From Hymenobacter translucens (GTDB taxonomy: Bacteria > Bacteroidota > Bacteroidia > Cytophagales > Hymenobacteraceae): a DNA stretch of 64,000 nt. A program made the position numbers and the translations under genes. The notes under the pieces are model-generated. The model saw only the letters and a list, made by a program, of their open reading frames with translations, was not told the DNA's origin and ran no database searches. Shown here piece after piece: positions 42,680-51,729 of this stretch (position 1 is its first letter; each line of letters begins with the position of its first letter). The stretch lies in assembly GCF_020685205.1 (NCBI RefSeq), contig NZ_JAJERB010000001.1, forward strand, positions 1 through 64,000, written 5' to 3'.

Positions 42680-45619
42680 TTAGAAAGCGTAGCCGACGCT
42701 GGCGGTGATGTTCCGGGGCAGGATGGAGCGGACCAGGTTGTACTGGCTGGGGTTAACCGCACCGTTCGGCAGGTATAGGGGAGAGTCCGAAATTTCCTGG
42801 GTGATGGTTTCACCGTTGCGGGCGGCGGCGTCGCCGAAGCCTTTTGTGTCGAGCAGGTTCGAGCCCTGTACCCGTAGCTGCACGCCCTTCAGTACGCCAT
42901 CGAAGTTGTAGCCCACGCCGCCAAACAGCACGCCGTAGCCGGGCAGCAGGATGGTGTTGCGGCGGTTGGCGTACCGCTCGCCGAAGTACCGGTAGCTGGC
43001 AAAGGCGTTGAAGCCCTTGTACTGGTAGTCGGCCCCGCCCTCGAGCAGGATGTCCGGCGTGTCCTCCAGCCGGTTGCCGGCAATGGAGAAGGGTGCCGAG
43101 GTGGCCGTGGCCTGGAGCTGAAACTCCACGATGCGGGGCGCCTGCAGCGTGCCGATGCCGCGCAGGGTCAGGCCGCGCACCACCTGGAAGGTGATTTCCG
43201 TCTCAATGCCGGAGCTCTGCACCGTGCCGCGGTCCTGGCGCAGGGTAAAGCCCCCGCCGGGGTTGGCCTGCTGCACCGTGAAGGGAATGTTCTGGTTGCG
43301 GCTGTAGAACAAGGTCAGGCCCAGGCCCAGGCGGTCGGTGGAAGCTTTTACGCCGCCTTCGGCCTGCTGCACGCGCTGCACCTGCCCGCGGGCGGTGGTG
43401 TTGCCGGTGGGGTCGTCGGGGTTGGCCTGGAAAGCGAACTGGTCGTTGGTGGGCACTACGCCGGCATTGCTGTAGCGGGCGTACACGGCCGCCTTGTCGT
43501 CGAGCTTGTAGTTCAGGCCGATGGAGCCGTTCAGCGTTTCGAAGCGGAAGTCCCAGGTGCGTACCTCGCCGTTGTTGGCCAGGTAGGAGTTGTCAAACAG
43601 CGTAGTGTAGTCGCCGTCGCGTCCCCCGTTGCTGCCGGTAGCTCCCAGGAAGGAAAAGCGGGCATCCGGCCGCTGCAGAACCGATGACTTTGCAGCGGTG
43701 CCCTTGGTGTGCGTTGTTTCGTAGCGCAATCCCAGGTCAGCGCGCAGCCGGTCCGTAATGGCCCATTCGTCGCCGAGGAAGTAGCTCAGCACCTGGGTGG
43801 TGTTGTTGGTGTTGGCGAGAATGCCGCCGGCCGTACCGAAGCTGTAGCCCAGGAAGCCGTTTTCCGTAACCCGCACCGGCGCGCCGCGGAAGGGCGAGGT
43901 CGGGGACGTGGTGAGCGTCAGGTTCAGCAGGCGGGGGCGGTTGGCCACTTCCTGCACAATGGTGTTGTAGCTGAGCCGCTCCTTGATGTTATAGCGCGAG
44001 GCGTAAATACCGCCGGTCAGCTGGTGGCTGCCCACGGTCTTGCTTAGCTGCAGCCGGTTGATGGCGTTGGTAGCGGGCTTATCGTCGGGGAAGATGCCGG
44101 CAATGTTCACCAGCCCGTTGCCGTTGAGCGTGGTGATGTCAATGGGGGTATTGGTGGGGTCGTCGGCGTAGCTGAACTGGTAGCCCGTGGCGCCCAGGGG
44201 CCGGTAGCCGGCCAGAAAGCTGCCGCCCAGCGCCGCCCCGGCCAGCGGGGGGCGCAGGTCGTAGATGCCGTCGGTGCTCAGGTTGGCGTCGAGCAGGCGG
44301 GCATTGTCGGTCAGCGTGAAGCCGTGGCCCAGGTCTACCACTACCTCCAGGCTGACGGCCTTGTAGCGGGTGTGCTGCCCGTTGGCCAGGTCCCGCTCCA
44401 GGGTGCCTTCGCCGTTGTTGAACGGGTTCGGTAGCTTCTGGTAGCGCTGGTGCTCGGAGTACATGGTGCCCCGGCGCAGGTCGGGCCCGCCGGGAATCTG
44501 CTCCGGGCGGTTCAGGTTCTGGTAGGGCACGCTGGTGTAGTAGGCTACCCGGTCGTTGAGGTACTTGCCGTACAGGCGCACGTAGCCGCGGTTGTCGGGC
44601 AGGGAATACGTCACGTTGCCCTTCACGCCCCCGCCCACGTTGGCCGGGAAGCCGGCGTACTTCACGCCCACGTCGTAGCGGTAGAAGCCGCCCACGTTAA
44701 ACTTGAAGGGCGTGCCCGCAATGGGGCCGCCGAGGTTGGCATCAATCCGCTGCAGGCCGCCGAGCTGGGCAGCACCGGTCCGGTCGGAATAAAAGCCCTG
44801 GTCGCCGCCGGTCAGGCGCACGAGTCCGCCGATCTTGGTGCCGCTGCCGGTTTTGCTCAGGAAGTTTACCACGCCGCCGGGGGCGTTGTTGGCAAAGATG
44901 CTGGCCGAGCCGCCCCGCACCACTTCCAGCCGGTCGATGGTTTCATCCACGCGGAAGTGAATGTCGGTTTTGGCAAAGGTGAGCGAACCGGTTTCCAGGA
45001 TGGGCAGGCCGTCTTCGAGCAGCTGAATGAAGCCGAAGCCCGACTCGGCATTCACCGGCAGGCCCCGGGCCGATACCGAATTGGCAGCCTCGCCTCCGTC
45101 GGAATTCACCCGGAAGCCCGGTACGGCCATCAGCAGGTCGGCCGTGCCGCGGCTGACCCGGTTCTGGATCTGGCGGCTGTCGAGGGTGGTGATGGATACC
45201 GAGCTTTCCAGCTTGGTTTGGGGGTTGAACGTGCCGGTTACGACCACGTCGTTCATCAGCAGGGCATCCTCGCTGAGGCGGGCATCCACGACGGCCGCCT
45301 GGGTGTCCGATACGGTCACGGTCTGCGTGGCGCTGCGGTAGCCTAGAAAGCTTGTGGTCACGGTGTAGGAGCCGGGCGCCACGCCCGTCAGCTCAAACAG
45401 GCCGTTGGCGTCGGCAGTAGCGGCCCGGGGGCTGGTGCCGGCCGGGCTGCCCTGGGGGCTGACCAGCACGGTGGCGCCGGGCAGGGTCCGGCCGCTGGCG
45501 TCGCGGATCTGGCCGCTGATGCGGCCCGCGGTAGTCTGGGCCTGGGCCGGCACGGCCAGCGTGCACACCAGGGCTATGCCGGGCAGCCACCGCTGAAGGC
45601 GGGTAGGGGTTAGATGCAT
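42680..45619 (-). CDS. TonB-dependent receptor, siderophore-type plug
   Basis: 979-residue outer-membrane importer. A signal peptide (about 1-27) is followed by a carboxypeptidase-regulatory-like domain (about 30-115: GRISGQIRDASGRTLPGATVLVS). The plug (about 120-260) contains GTADLLMAVPGFRVNSDGG, SVSARGLPVNAESGFGFIQLLEDGLPI and IDRLEVVRGGSASIFANNAPGGVVNFLSKTGSG. The barrel ends in LPRNITASVGYAF with terminal Phe. The plug has the layout of ferric-siderophore receptors, but no siderophore gene, Fur-like box or ABC importer is nearby. Ligand inferred only loosely. No SusD partner. Confidence 0.92.
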   Translation of the reverse strand: MHLTPTRLQRWLPGIALVCTLAVPAQAQTTAGRISGQIRDASGRTLPGATVLVSPQGSPAGTSPRAATADANGLFELTGVAPGSYTVTTSFLGYRSATQTVTVSDTQAAVVDARLSEDALLMNDVVVTGTFNPQTKLESSVSITTLDSRQIQNRVSRGTADLLMAVPGFRVNSDGGEAANSVSARGLPVNAESGFGFIQLLEDGLPILETGSLTFAKTDIHFRVDETIDRLEVVRGGSASIFANNAPGGVVNFLSKTGSGTKIGGLVRLTGGDQGFYSDRTGAAQLGGLQRIDANLGGPIAGTPFKFNVGGFYRYDVGVKYAGFPANVGGGVKGNVTYSLPDNRGYVRLYGKYLNDRVAYYTSVPYQNLNRPEQIPGGPDLRRGTMYSEHQRYQKLPNPFNNGEGTLERDLANGQHTRYKAVSLEVVVDLGHGFTLTDNARLLDANLSTDGIYDLRPPLAGAALGGSFLAGYRPLGATGYQFSYADDPTNTPIDITTLNGNGLVNIAGIFPDDKPATNAINRLQLSKTVGSHQLTGGIYASRYNIKERLSYNTIVQEVANRPRLLNLTLTTSPTSPFRGAPVRVTENGFLGYSFGTAGGILANTNNTTQVLSYFLGDEWAITDRLRADLGLRYETTHTKGTAAKSSVLQRPDARFSFLGATGSNGGRDGDYTTLFDNSYLANNGEVRTWDFRFETLNGSIGLNYKLDDKAAVYARYSNAGVVPTNDQFAFQANPDDPTGNTTARGQVQRVQQAEGGVKASTDRLGLGLTLFYSRNQNIPFTVQQANPGGGFTLRQDRGTVQSSGIETEITFQVVRGLTLRGIGTLQAPRIVEFQLQATATSAPFSIAGNRLEDTPDILLEGGADYQYKGFNAFASYRYFGERYANRRNTILLPGYGVLFGGVGYNFDGVLKGVQLRVQGSNLLDTKGFGDAAARNGETITQEISDSPLYLPNGAVNPSQYNLVRSILPRNITASVGYAF

Positions 45620-45865
45620 AGAAGAGGGGAAGTAGGAGAAGAAGGAAGGATTCAGACCGCAGAGCTGTCCGAAATTTGTTGATCTACGCGTCCGGCAGGT
45701 CAGTTGGATTGTTCCAATGGTGAAATCGGCCTGTGGGACCGGGCCGCAAACTGGGTAGTTCCTACTTTCGTACGTCGGTTATGGTTTCGGCTCTGCCGTT
45801 GCGCTGCGGGTTGGCAGAGTAAGCCGGCCCCCGCCTGATTTGTTTTCTTTCCTTGTTCCTCTACT

Positions 45866-46663
45866 ATGAGACTCCTGACCCGCCTGGCGTTGTTTGCGCT
45901 GCTGGTAGGTACCTCGGCCTGCCAGACCGGTTGCGCCTACGTACGCTACCTGATTCCTTTGAATCCAACTTCCGCGGCTAGCACGGCGCCCGACCACGGC
46001 CCCTGGGATGCGCTGCTTAAGAAGTATGTCGATCCGGCCGGGATGGTCGACTACGTGGGCTTCCGGGCCGACAGCACCACGCTGAACGGCTACCTGAAAA
46101 CCCTCAGCGACGGGGCTCCAAACGACAAGTGGACCCAGGATGAAAAGCTGGCCTACTGGATAAATGCCTACAACGCGTTTACCATTCAGCGCATCATCCG
46201 GGCGTACCCGGTTAAGAGTATCCGGCAGCTGGGCGGCGACAAAACCCTGGTCAATACCACCTGGGACCAGAAGTTTATTCGCTTAAGCGACGAGAAATAC
46301 TCGCTTAACGACATCGAGCAGCGCATCATCCGCAAGAAGTTCGACGAGCCCCGGATTCACTTTGCCCTGGTGTGCGCGGCCATGTCCTGCCCCCGCCTGC
46401 GCAACGAGGCCTTCGTAGCCGCCCGCCTCAATGAGCAGCTCGACGACCAAAGCCGGGAGTTCATTAACAACCCCGCTAAAAACAAGCTCACGCCCACCGC
46501 CGCCGAGGTGTCAGCCATCTTCAGCTTCTACCCCGACGACTTCAAGAAGAACGGCAGCTCGGTCCAGACGCTCATCAACCGCTACGCCACCCAGAAAATC
46601 AACCCCGACGCCAAACTCACCTACATGACCTACGACTGGTCCCTGAACGAGCAGAAGAAGTAG
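45866..46663 (+). CDS. DUF547 family lipoprotein
   Basis: 265 residues with a lipoprotein signal (RLLTRLALFALLVGTSAC, lipid Cys19). DUF547 spans about 45-250: WDALLKKYVDPAGMVDYVGFRAD, DEKLAYWINAYNAFTIQRII and IHFALVCAAMSCPRLRNEAF. DUF547 proteins carry a papain-like fold pattern (Cys/His) but have no firm function. Likely anchored in the envelope and facing the periplasm. A near -7 element (TACTTTCG) lies about 100 bp upstream. Followed by a strong terminator. Confidence 0.92.
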   Translation: MRLLTRLALFALLVGTSACQTGCAYVRYLIPLNPTSAASTAPDHGPWDALLKKYVDPAGMVDYVGFRADSTTLNGYLKTLSDGAPNDKWTQDEKLAYWINAYNAFTIQRIIRAYPVKSIRQLGGDKTLVNTTWDQKFIRLSDEKYSLNDIEQRIIRKKFDEPRIHFALVCAAMSCPRLRNEAFVAARLNEQLDDQSREFINNPAKNKLTPTAAEVSAIFSFYPDDFKKNGSSVQTLINRYATQKINPDAKLTYMTYDWSLNEQKK

Positions 46664-46689
46664 CTCCCGAGTTGAGCAAACCCCAAACG

Positions 46690-46722
46690 AAAAGCGGCAC
46701 CGGATTTCCGGTGCCGCTTTTT
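46690..46722. terminator. Bidirectional terminator between DUF547 and RES toxin genes
   Basis: Stem AAAAGCGGCACCGG / CCGGTGCCGCTTTT, tiny loop, T-run to the right and A-run to the left. Serves the convergent DUF547 and toxin genes. Confidence 0.92.
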
Positions 46723-46744
46723 CGTGGGCTCTGGTCAGAAAAAG

Positions 46745-46779
46745 CCATTAGCCGGTAGCTGCCGGCCATCAGCTTAAAA
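46745..46779. repeat. Degenerate heptamer run after the toxin gene
   Basis: Five consecutive 7-bp units on the plus strand: GCCATTA, GCCGGTA, GCTGCCG, GCCATCA, GCTTAAA, each starting with GC. They begin 2 bp from the stop codon of the leftward RES toxin gene. The units are poorly conserved, so this is weaker than the other heptamer loci. Confidence 0.45.
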
Positions 46780-46781
46780 AC

Positions 46782-47231
46782 TCACTTCAGGCGCGGGTCG
46801 AAGGAGTGGGGCTCCAGCGAGACGATGCGTAGCGTGCCGTGGGCCGGGTGCAGCGGGTTAAGCAGATAGTTCCACTCCCCGGGAGCGTGGGCCGAGGGTA
46901 CTCGCATCAGCCAGTACCGGCCTTCCTCAATCCAGGCCCGGGTAAGCTGGGCCAGCTCCTGCGGATAGGGCAGTTCCCGCCAGTGGGCGGGCAGGTCAGC
47001 CACTGTTACGTGCTTTACCGGCGTGTGGTCAGGTACTTCCAGCGTCAGGGCTGACATGTTGCGGGGCAGCGTGGCCGAATTGGCCAGCACTTCCAGCTTG
47101 GCCAAAGACAGGTGCTCGGAGGTGTAGAGAATCAGCGTGCCCTTCTCGTGCCAGCGGCCCGCGTAGTACAGCCCGCCGCGCCCGGCCGTATCCCCGATGT
47201 AGGGCTGCTGCCCGAGGCGGTAGAGAAGCAT
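46782..47231 (-). CDS. RES-domain toxin
   Basis: 149 residues from the ATG at 47231. RES toxins degrade or modify NAD+ in the cytoplasm. Visible signature: MLLYRLGQQPYIGDTAGRGGLYYAGRWHEKG (conserved Arg), ILYTSEHLSLAKLEVLANS (conserved Ser and Glu) and VPSAHAPGEWNYLLNPLHPAH near the end. Second gene of an antitoxin-toxin pair: the Xre/MbcA/ParS-like antitoxin gene lies upstream in the same direction. The 96-bp gap is wide for such pairs and contains inverted heptamer arrays. The frame upstream of the ATG reads through those repeats and is not family-like. Confidence 0.92.
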   Translation of the reverse strand: MLLYRLGQQPYIGDTAGRGGLYYAGRWHEKGTLILYTSEHLSLAKLEVLANSATLPRNMSALTLEVPDHTPVKHVTVADLPAHWRELPYPQELAQLTRAWIEEGRYWLMRVPSAHAPGEWNYLLNPLHPAHGTLRIVSLEPHSFDPRLK

Positions 47232-47262
47232 CGTGGGTCGCTGAGTTGTGGGGTGTTGGTTT

Positions 47263-47327
47263 GTTATGAGTTGCCCGTTGTCAGTTGTCGGCCGTGCTCT
47301 GACAACGGACAACTTGCAACGGACAAC
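47263..47327. repeat. Two inverted arrays of GTTxxxx heptamers between antitoxin and toxin
   Basis: Plus strand: GTTATGA, GTTGCCC, GTTGTCA, GTTGTCG (47263-47290). After a 9-bp gap come TGACAAC, GGACAAC, TTGCAAC, GGACAAC (47300-47327). The second set is the reverse complement type of the first. As RNA the two sets can pair over about 28 bp with several mismatches. On the minus strand the array starts directly after the antitoxin TGA (47330-47328). Confidence 0.85.
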
Positions 47328-47780
47328 TCAGGAGTACATGCCGTACTGGATCCGCCCCAGAATTTCCTGCACCTGCTCCCGCCCGATAGCCGACGACAAC
47401 AGTTCGATGGGCCGGATACCGCCCAGGGCCACGTTGCGGGTGCTCAGCCAGTGGTGAAAGTCATCCTCGTCCTCAAACACCTCCAGGCCCTTGGCCAGTA
47501 CGGCCGAGAGCTGAATGGTTTTCTCGCCCTCGTCCAGGGTCAGGGCCTTGTTGCTTTGCTCGCGCCGGGCCAGGGTGCTTTCCGAAACGCCCAGCACCGC
47601 GCTGATTTCCTTGTTGGAAAAGCGCAGCCGCTGCTGCAGCGCCCGCAGGGCCTGCACCGAAATGCCCTTAATGGCCACAGCCAGCAGATCGAGCTCGTTG
47701 TGCACCAGCTGCGGAATCACGGCCGGGCCGCCCATCAGGTCCACCATGTTGGCAACGGAGGTTTTACGAACGGCAGTCAT
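47328..47780 (-). CDS. Xre/MbcA/ParS-like antitoxin (DUF2384)
   Basis: 150 residues. The N-terminal half has a helix-turn-helix (LRFSNKEISAVLGVSESTLARRE, about 52-74) and binds DNA. The C-terminal toxin-binding domain is about 85-150 (AVLAKGLEVFEDEDDFHHWLSTRNVALGGIRPIELLSSAIGREQVQEILGRIQYGMYS). It neutralises the RES toxin encoded next and is expected to repress its own promoter. A near -7 element (TATATTGC, minus strand) lies about 28 bp upstream of the start. Confidence 0.93.
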   Translation of the reverse strand: MTAVRKTSVANMVDLMGGPAVIPQLVHNELDLLAVAIKGISVQALRALQQRLRFSNKEISAVLGVSESTLARREQSNKALTLDEGEKTIQLSAVLAKGLEVFEDEDDFHHWLSTRNVALGGIRPIELLSSAIGREQVQEILGRIQYGMYS

Positions 47781-47965
47781 TTGCGCAATTTTAAATCGTC
47801 ATTTGAAGGCAATATACGGACGAACTCCGGATTCAGCTAAAAAAATCAATCAGGCTGGTCAGCTAAGACCTTGAGCAGGAGGGAAGCAGCCTGGTGAAAG
47901 CCGGTAGCCCGGCAAGAATCTGCCGTCATCTTCGTTGCTTTGCCGATTCATCTTCCTTGCTTTTC

Positions 47966-48631
47966 ATGGCTCCGGAATCCCAGCAGATCATTGACCGCAC
48001 CGCCGAGTTCGTGCGCCAGAAGTTTCTTCACGAAGGCTCCGGCCACGACTGGGAGCACATCCGCCGGGTGTGGCAGGTAGCCCGGGCCCTGGCCCGCACC
48101 ACGCCCGGGGCCGACCCGCTCATCACCGAGCTGGGGGCCCTGCTCCACGACATTGCCGACTGGAAGTTTCATGGGGGTGACGAAGAGGCTGGTCCCCGGG
48201 CGGCCCGGGAGTGGCTGCTGAGCCTGGGAGTGGGAGAGGAGGTTATCGGGCCGGTGGAGGCCATCATCCGGGAAATCTCCTTCAAGGGCGTCGGCGTAGC
48301 TACACCCATGAGCACACCGGCCGGGCAGGTCGTGCAGGATGCCGACCGGCTCGACGCCATCGGGGCCATCGGGGTGGCCCGGGCCTTTGCCTACGGGGGC
48401 TACAAGGGGCGCCCCCTGCACGACCCTGCGGTGCCGCCCATTGCCCATGACTCCTTTGAAAGCTACAAGCAGAACACGGCGCCTACCATCAACCATTTCT
48501 ACGAGAAGCTGCTCCACCTGCGCGAGCGGCTGCACACGCCGGCGGCCCGGGCCGTGGCCGAGGAGCGACACGCGTTTCTGGAGGTTTTCCTGGGTCAGTT
48601 TCTGCGCGAGTGGGAAGGGCAGGATCTTTAA
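47966..48631 (+). CDS. HD-domain phosphohydrolase (YedJ-like)
   Basis: 221 residues from the ATG at 47966. Metal-dependent phosphohydrolase fold: H27-D28 in SGHDWEHIRRVWQVA, H61-D62 in ELGALLHDIADWKFHG, and the third metal ligand region VVQDADRLDAIGAIGVARAF. DSFESYKQNTAPTINHFYEKLLHL is typical for this subfamily. Substrate not defined, possibly nucleotides. The 24 codons of open frame before this ATG are not family-like. Independent of the divergent antitoxin gene 185 bp away. Confidence 0.92.
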   Translation: MAPESQQIIDRTAEFVRQKFLHEGSGHDWEHIRRVWQVARALARTTPGADPLITELGALLHDIADWKFHGGDEEAGPRAAREWLLSLGVGEEVIGPVEAIIREISFKGVGVATPMSTPAGQVVQDADRLDAIGAIGVARAFAYGGYKGRPLHDPAVPPIAHDSFESYKQNTAPTINHFYEKLLHLRERLHTPAARAVAEERHAFLEVFLGQFLREWEGQDL

Positions 48632-48705
48632 CGCTTCTAACTCAATATCTTCCAACTTTGGCCGCCGTACCGCGGCCCCGACCCGTCAGTTCTTACCTTT
48701 ACCGC

Positions 48706-48948
48706 ATGAACGTTCGTCTGCTGCTTTACCGCGGCCTGCTGCCGGGCCTGTTGCTGCTCACCCTGGCTTCCTGCCGCAACTGCCCCATCCTATCGTGCCA
48801 CACCCGCAAGGTGCACTTCCACAACGGCGCCAAGTACCGGGGCCAGCCGCTGTGGAAAAAACAGCGCCCCGCCATCGGCGAAAAAATCAAGGTGCACAGC
48901 CAGGATCAGGGCAAGCGCAAGAACGACCGGAGCAAGTCAAAAGAGTAG
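48706..48948 (+). CDS. Small lipoprotein, 80 aa, unknown function
   Basis: From the ATG at 48706: MNVRLLLYRGLLPGLLLLTLASC, a lipoprotein signal with lipid Cys23. Then comes RNCPILSCHTRKVHFHNGAKYRGQPLWKKQRPAIGEK, with two further Cys and several His, and a very basic tail (KRKNDRSKSKE). Small Cys-containing lipoproteins with a basic tail of this kind occur in Bacteroidota without known role. It lies between the HD hydrolase and gyrA. A TACCTTTA near -7 element lies 10 bp upstream. Confidence 0.7.
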   Translation: MNVRLLLYRGLLPGLLLLTLASCRNCPILSCHTRKVHFHNGAKYRGQPLWKKQRPAIGEKIKVHSQDQGKRKNDRSKSKE

Positions 48949-49061
48949 CGTAGATTAGGCTAAATGGCCTTTTTTTCGTATCTTTCGGGCTTACACGCAG
49001 TACTCATTCACTCGGGTCAGACGGGCTGTACGGTCCGGCTTCGACCCACTTAGTTCTCTCT

Positions 49062-51626
49062 ATGGCGGAAGGCGAAAAGATCATTCCGATTAACATTGAA
49101 GACGAGATGCGCGGCGCCTACATCGACTACTCGATGTCGGTTATCATCTCCCGGGCCCTGCCGGACGTGCGCGACGGCCTGAAGCCCGTGCACCGCCGCG
49201 TGCTGTATGGCATGTCGGAGCTGGGCGTTTCCTACAATAAATCCTACAAAAAGAGCGCCCGTATCGTGGGCGAGGTGCTGGGTAAGTACCACCCGCACGG
49301 CGACTCCTCGGTGTACGACACCATGGTGCGCATGGCCCAGGACTGGAGCCTGCGCTACCCGCTCGTCGACGGGCAGGGTAACTTTGGCTCTATCGACGGC
49401 GACTCCCCGGCGGCGATGCGCTACACGGAGGCCCGCCTCAAGCGCTTGGCTGACGAGCTGCTCGGCGACCTGGACAAGGAGACCGTTGACTTCCAGCCCA
49501 ACTTCGACGACTCCCTGGAAGAGCCCAGTGTGATGCCGGCCAAGTTCCCGAACCTGTTGGTGAACGGCACCTCGGGTATTGCCGTGGGTATGGCTACCAA
49601 CATGGCGCCCCACAACCTGACGGAAGTGGTCAGCGGCATCATCGCGTTTCTGGATAACCCGGAAATCACCATTCCGGAGCTGATGGAGCACGTGCTGGCG
49701 CCCGACTTCCCCACCGGTGGTACCATCTACGGCTACGAGGGCGTCAAGCAGGCGTTCGAAACCGGCCGGGGCCGCATCGTGATGCGCGCGAAGGCCCACT
49801 ACGAAACCCTGCCCAGCGGCAAGGAGCAGATCATCATCACCGAGATTCCCTACATGGTGAACAAGGCGGCGATGATCGAGAAAACCGCCGCACTCATCAA
49901 CGACAAGAAGATCGAGGGCATCTCCGACCTGCGCGACGAGTCGGACCGTGACGGTATGCGCATCGTGTACGATTTGAAGCGCGACGCGATGCCCAACGTG
50001 GTGCTCAACAACCTGTACCGCTACACCCAGCTGCAAAGCTCGTTTGGCGTCAACAACGTGTGCCTGGTAAAAGGCCGCCCGATGACGCTTAACCTCAAGG
50101 AGCTGATTCACTACTTCGTGGAGCACCGCGGCGACGTGGTAGTGCGCCGCACCCGCTACGAGCTGGCCGAAGCCCAGAAGCGGGCCCACATCCTGGAAGG
50201 CCTGCTCATTGCCCTCGACCACCTCGACGAGGTGATTAAGCTGATCCGCGGCTCCCGCGACGGCGAAGTAGCCCGGGGCCAGTTGATTGAGCGCTTCGCC
50301 CTGAGCGAAGTACAGGCCCGCGCCATCCTGGACATGCGTCTGCAGCGCCTCACCGGCCTGGAGCGCGACAAGATCGTGCAGGAGTACGAGGAGCTGATGC
50401 GCCTGATTGACTACCTCAAGTCCGTACTGGCTTCGGATGAGCTGCAGCGTCAGATCATCAAGGACGAGCTGATCGACATCCGGGAGCGGTACGGCGACGC
50501 CCGCCGCACCCAGATCGAGTACGCCGGTGGCGACTTCTCAATGGAAGACATGATTGCCGACGAGAGCATGGTGATTACCATCTCCAGCGAAGGCTACATC
50601 AAGCGTACCCCGCTCGACGAGTACCGGTCCCAGGCCCGGGGCGGCGTCGGGGCGCGCGGCGCGGCAACCAAGCAGGATGACTTCACCGAGCACCTGTTCG
50701 TGGCTACCACGCATGAATACCTGCTTTTCTTCACCGAGTTGGGCCGGGTGTTCTGGCTGAAGGTATACGAAGTGCCGGAAGGAGGGAAGAACGCCAAAGG
50801 CCGTCCCATCCAGAACATCATCGAGATTCCGCGTGAGGACTCGGTGCGGTCGGTGCTGAATGTGCGCGGTCTGCGCGACCCGGACTACCTGGAAAACACC
50901 TACCTGATGTTCTGCACCGAGCAGGGTACCGTGAAGAAGACTCCGCTGGAGGCGTACTCGCGGCCCCGCACCGCCGGCATCAACGCCATTACCATCAACG
51001 AAGGCGACCGGCTGCTCGACGTGCTGCTGACCAGCGGTAACAGCGAGATTGTCGTAGCCCTGCGGTCGGGCCGGGCCGTGCGTTTCCCCGAAGACAAGGT
51101 GCGCTCGATGGGCCGCAATGCTGCCGGTGTGCGCGGCATTACGCTGGCTGGCCCGGATGATCGGGTAGTGGGCATGGTATGCGTGTCGGATGCGGAAACC
51201 CAGGAGCTCCTGGTGGTTTCGGAGAACGGCTACGGCAAGCGCAGCTCGCTCGATGAGTACCGCATCACCAACCGTGGTGGCAAGGGCGTGCGGGCCATGA
51301 AGATCACCGACAAAACCGGCGCGCTGGTGGCTATCAAGGAGGTGAAGGATTCCGACGACCTGATGATTATCAACAAATCGGGCATCACGATCCGTCTGCG
51401 CATGAGCGACCTGCGCACTATTGGCCGGGCTACCCAGGGCGTGCGGCTGCTTAAAATCAACGAGGGCGACGAAATCTCCTCGGTGGCCAAAGTAGCGGCC
51501 GATAAGGAAGCCGAGCTGGCTGAGGAGGCGTTCGAAAACCAGGACGGGGAGGGGCTTGCCGTGGAGCCCACCGGCGACGCGGACCTGTCGGCTATCACCG
51601 ATGCCGACTCCCTTAGCGACAATTAA
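49062..51626 (+). CDS. gyrA: DNA gyrase subunit A
   Basis: ATP-dependent negative supercoiling together with GyrB. 854 residues begin [42 protein letters not shown]. The quinolone region [20 protein letters not shown] has Ser82 and Asp86 at the positions matching E. coli Ser83 and Asp87, so it appears drug-susceptible at these sites. The catalytic Tyr121 is in [12 protein letters not shown]. The coiled-coil gate follows, and the C-terminal beta-pinwheel includes the GyrA box NRGGKGVRA near residue 737. The last 40 residues are acidic. Terminator directly behind. Confidence 0.97.
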   Translation: MAEGEKIIPINIEDEMRGAYIDYSMSVIISRALPDVRDGLKPVHRRVLYGMSELGVSYNKSYKKSARIVGEVLGKYHPHGDSSVYDTMVRMAQDWSLRYPLVDGQGNFGSIDGDSPAAMRYTEARLKRLADELLGDLDKETVDFQPNFDDSLEEPSVMPAKFPNLLVNGTSGIAVGMATNMAPHNLTEVVSGIIAFLDNPEITIPELMEHVLAPDFPTGGTIYGYEGVKQAFETGRGRIVMRAKAHYETLPSGKEQIIITEIPYMVNKAAMIEKTAALINDKKIEGISDLRDESDRDGMRIVYDLKRDAMPNVVLNNLYRYTQLQSSFGVNNVCLVKGRPMTLNLKELIHYFVEHRGDVVVRRTRYELAEAQKRAHILEGLLIALDHLDEVIKLIRGSRDGEVARGQLIERFALSEVQARAILDMRLQRLTGLERDKIVQEYEELMRLIDYLKSVLASDELQRQIIKDELIDIRERYGDARRTQIEYAGGDFSMEDMIADESMVITISSEGYIKRTPLDEYRSQARGGVGARGAATKQDDFTEHLFVATTHEYLLFFTELGRVFWLKVYEVPEGGKNAKGRPIQNIIEIPREDSVRSVLNVRGLRDPDYLENTYLMFCTEQGTVKKTPLEAYSRPRTAGINAITINEGDRLLDVLLTSGNSEIVVALRSGRAVRFPEDKVRSMGRNAAGVRGITLAGPDDRVVGMVCVSDAETQELLVVSENGYGKRSSLDEYRITNRGGKGVRAMKITDKTGALVAIKEVKDSDDLMIINKSGITIRLRMSDLRTIGRATQGVRLLKINEGDEISSVAKVAADKEAELAEEAFENQDGEGLAVEPTGDADLSAITDADSLSDN

Positions 51627-51641
51627 ACGACCATAAGGCAC

Positions 51642-51675
51642 CGGGGCAGGCTGAACTAAGCATCAGCTTGCCCCG
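51642..51675 (+). terminator. Terminator after gyrA
   Basis: Stem CGGGGCAGGCTG / CAGCTTGCCCCG with a 10-nt loop, then TTTG. The TTTG also serves as -33 element of the next promoter. Confidence 0.8.
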
Positions 51676-51708
51676 TTTGCTTAACGATTCCACTCACTTT
51701 TACTTTTG
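51676..51708 (+). promoter_or_regulatory. Promoter of the TPR protein gene
   Basis: TTTG at 51676-51679 and TACTTTTG at 51701-51708 with a 21-bp spacer. Both elements match the Bacteroidota consensus; 21 bp before the ATG at 51730. Confidence 0.75.
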
Positions 51709-51729
51709 TTTCTTCTGTCTCCACTCACT

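Noticed and set aside
47263..47327. Heptamer arrays as a possible CRISPR
   Set aside because: Units are 7 bp, adjacent, without spacers of 25-40 bp, and no cas genes are nearby. The same holds for 9505-9553.
49300..49360. Possible quinolone-resistance changes in gyrA
   Set aside because: The Ser and Asp at the key positions are the unaltered residues, so no resistance is suggested.
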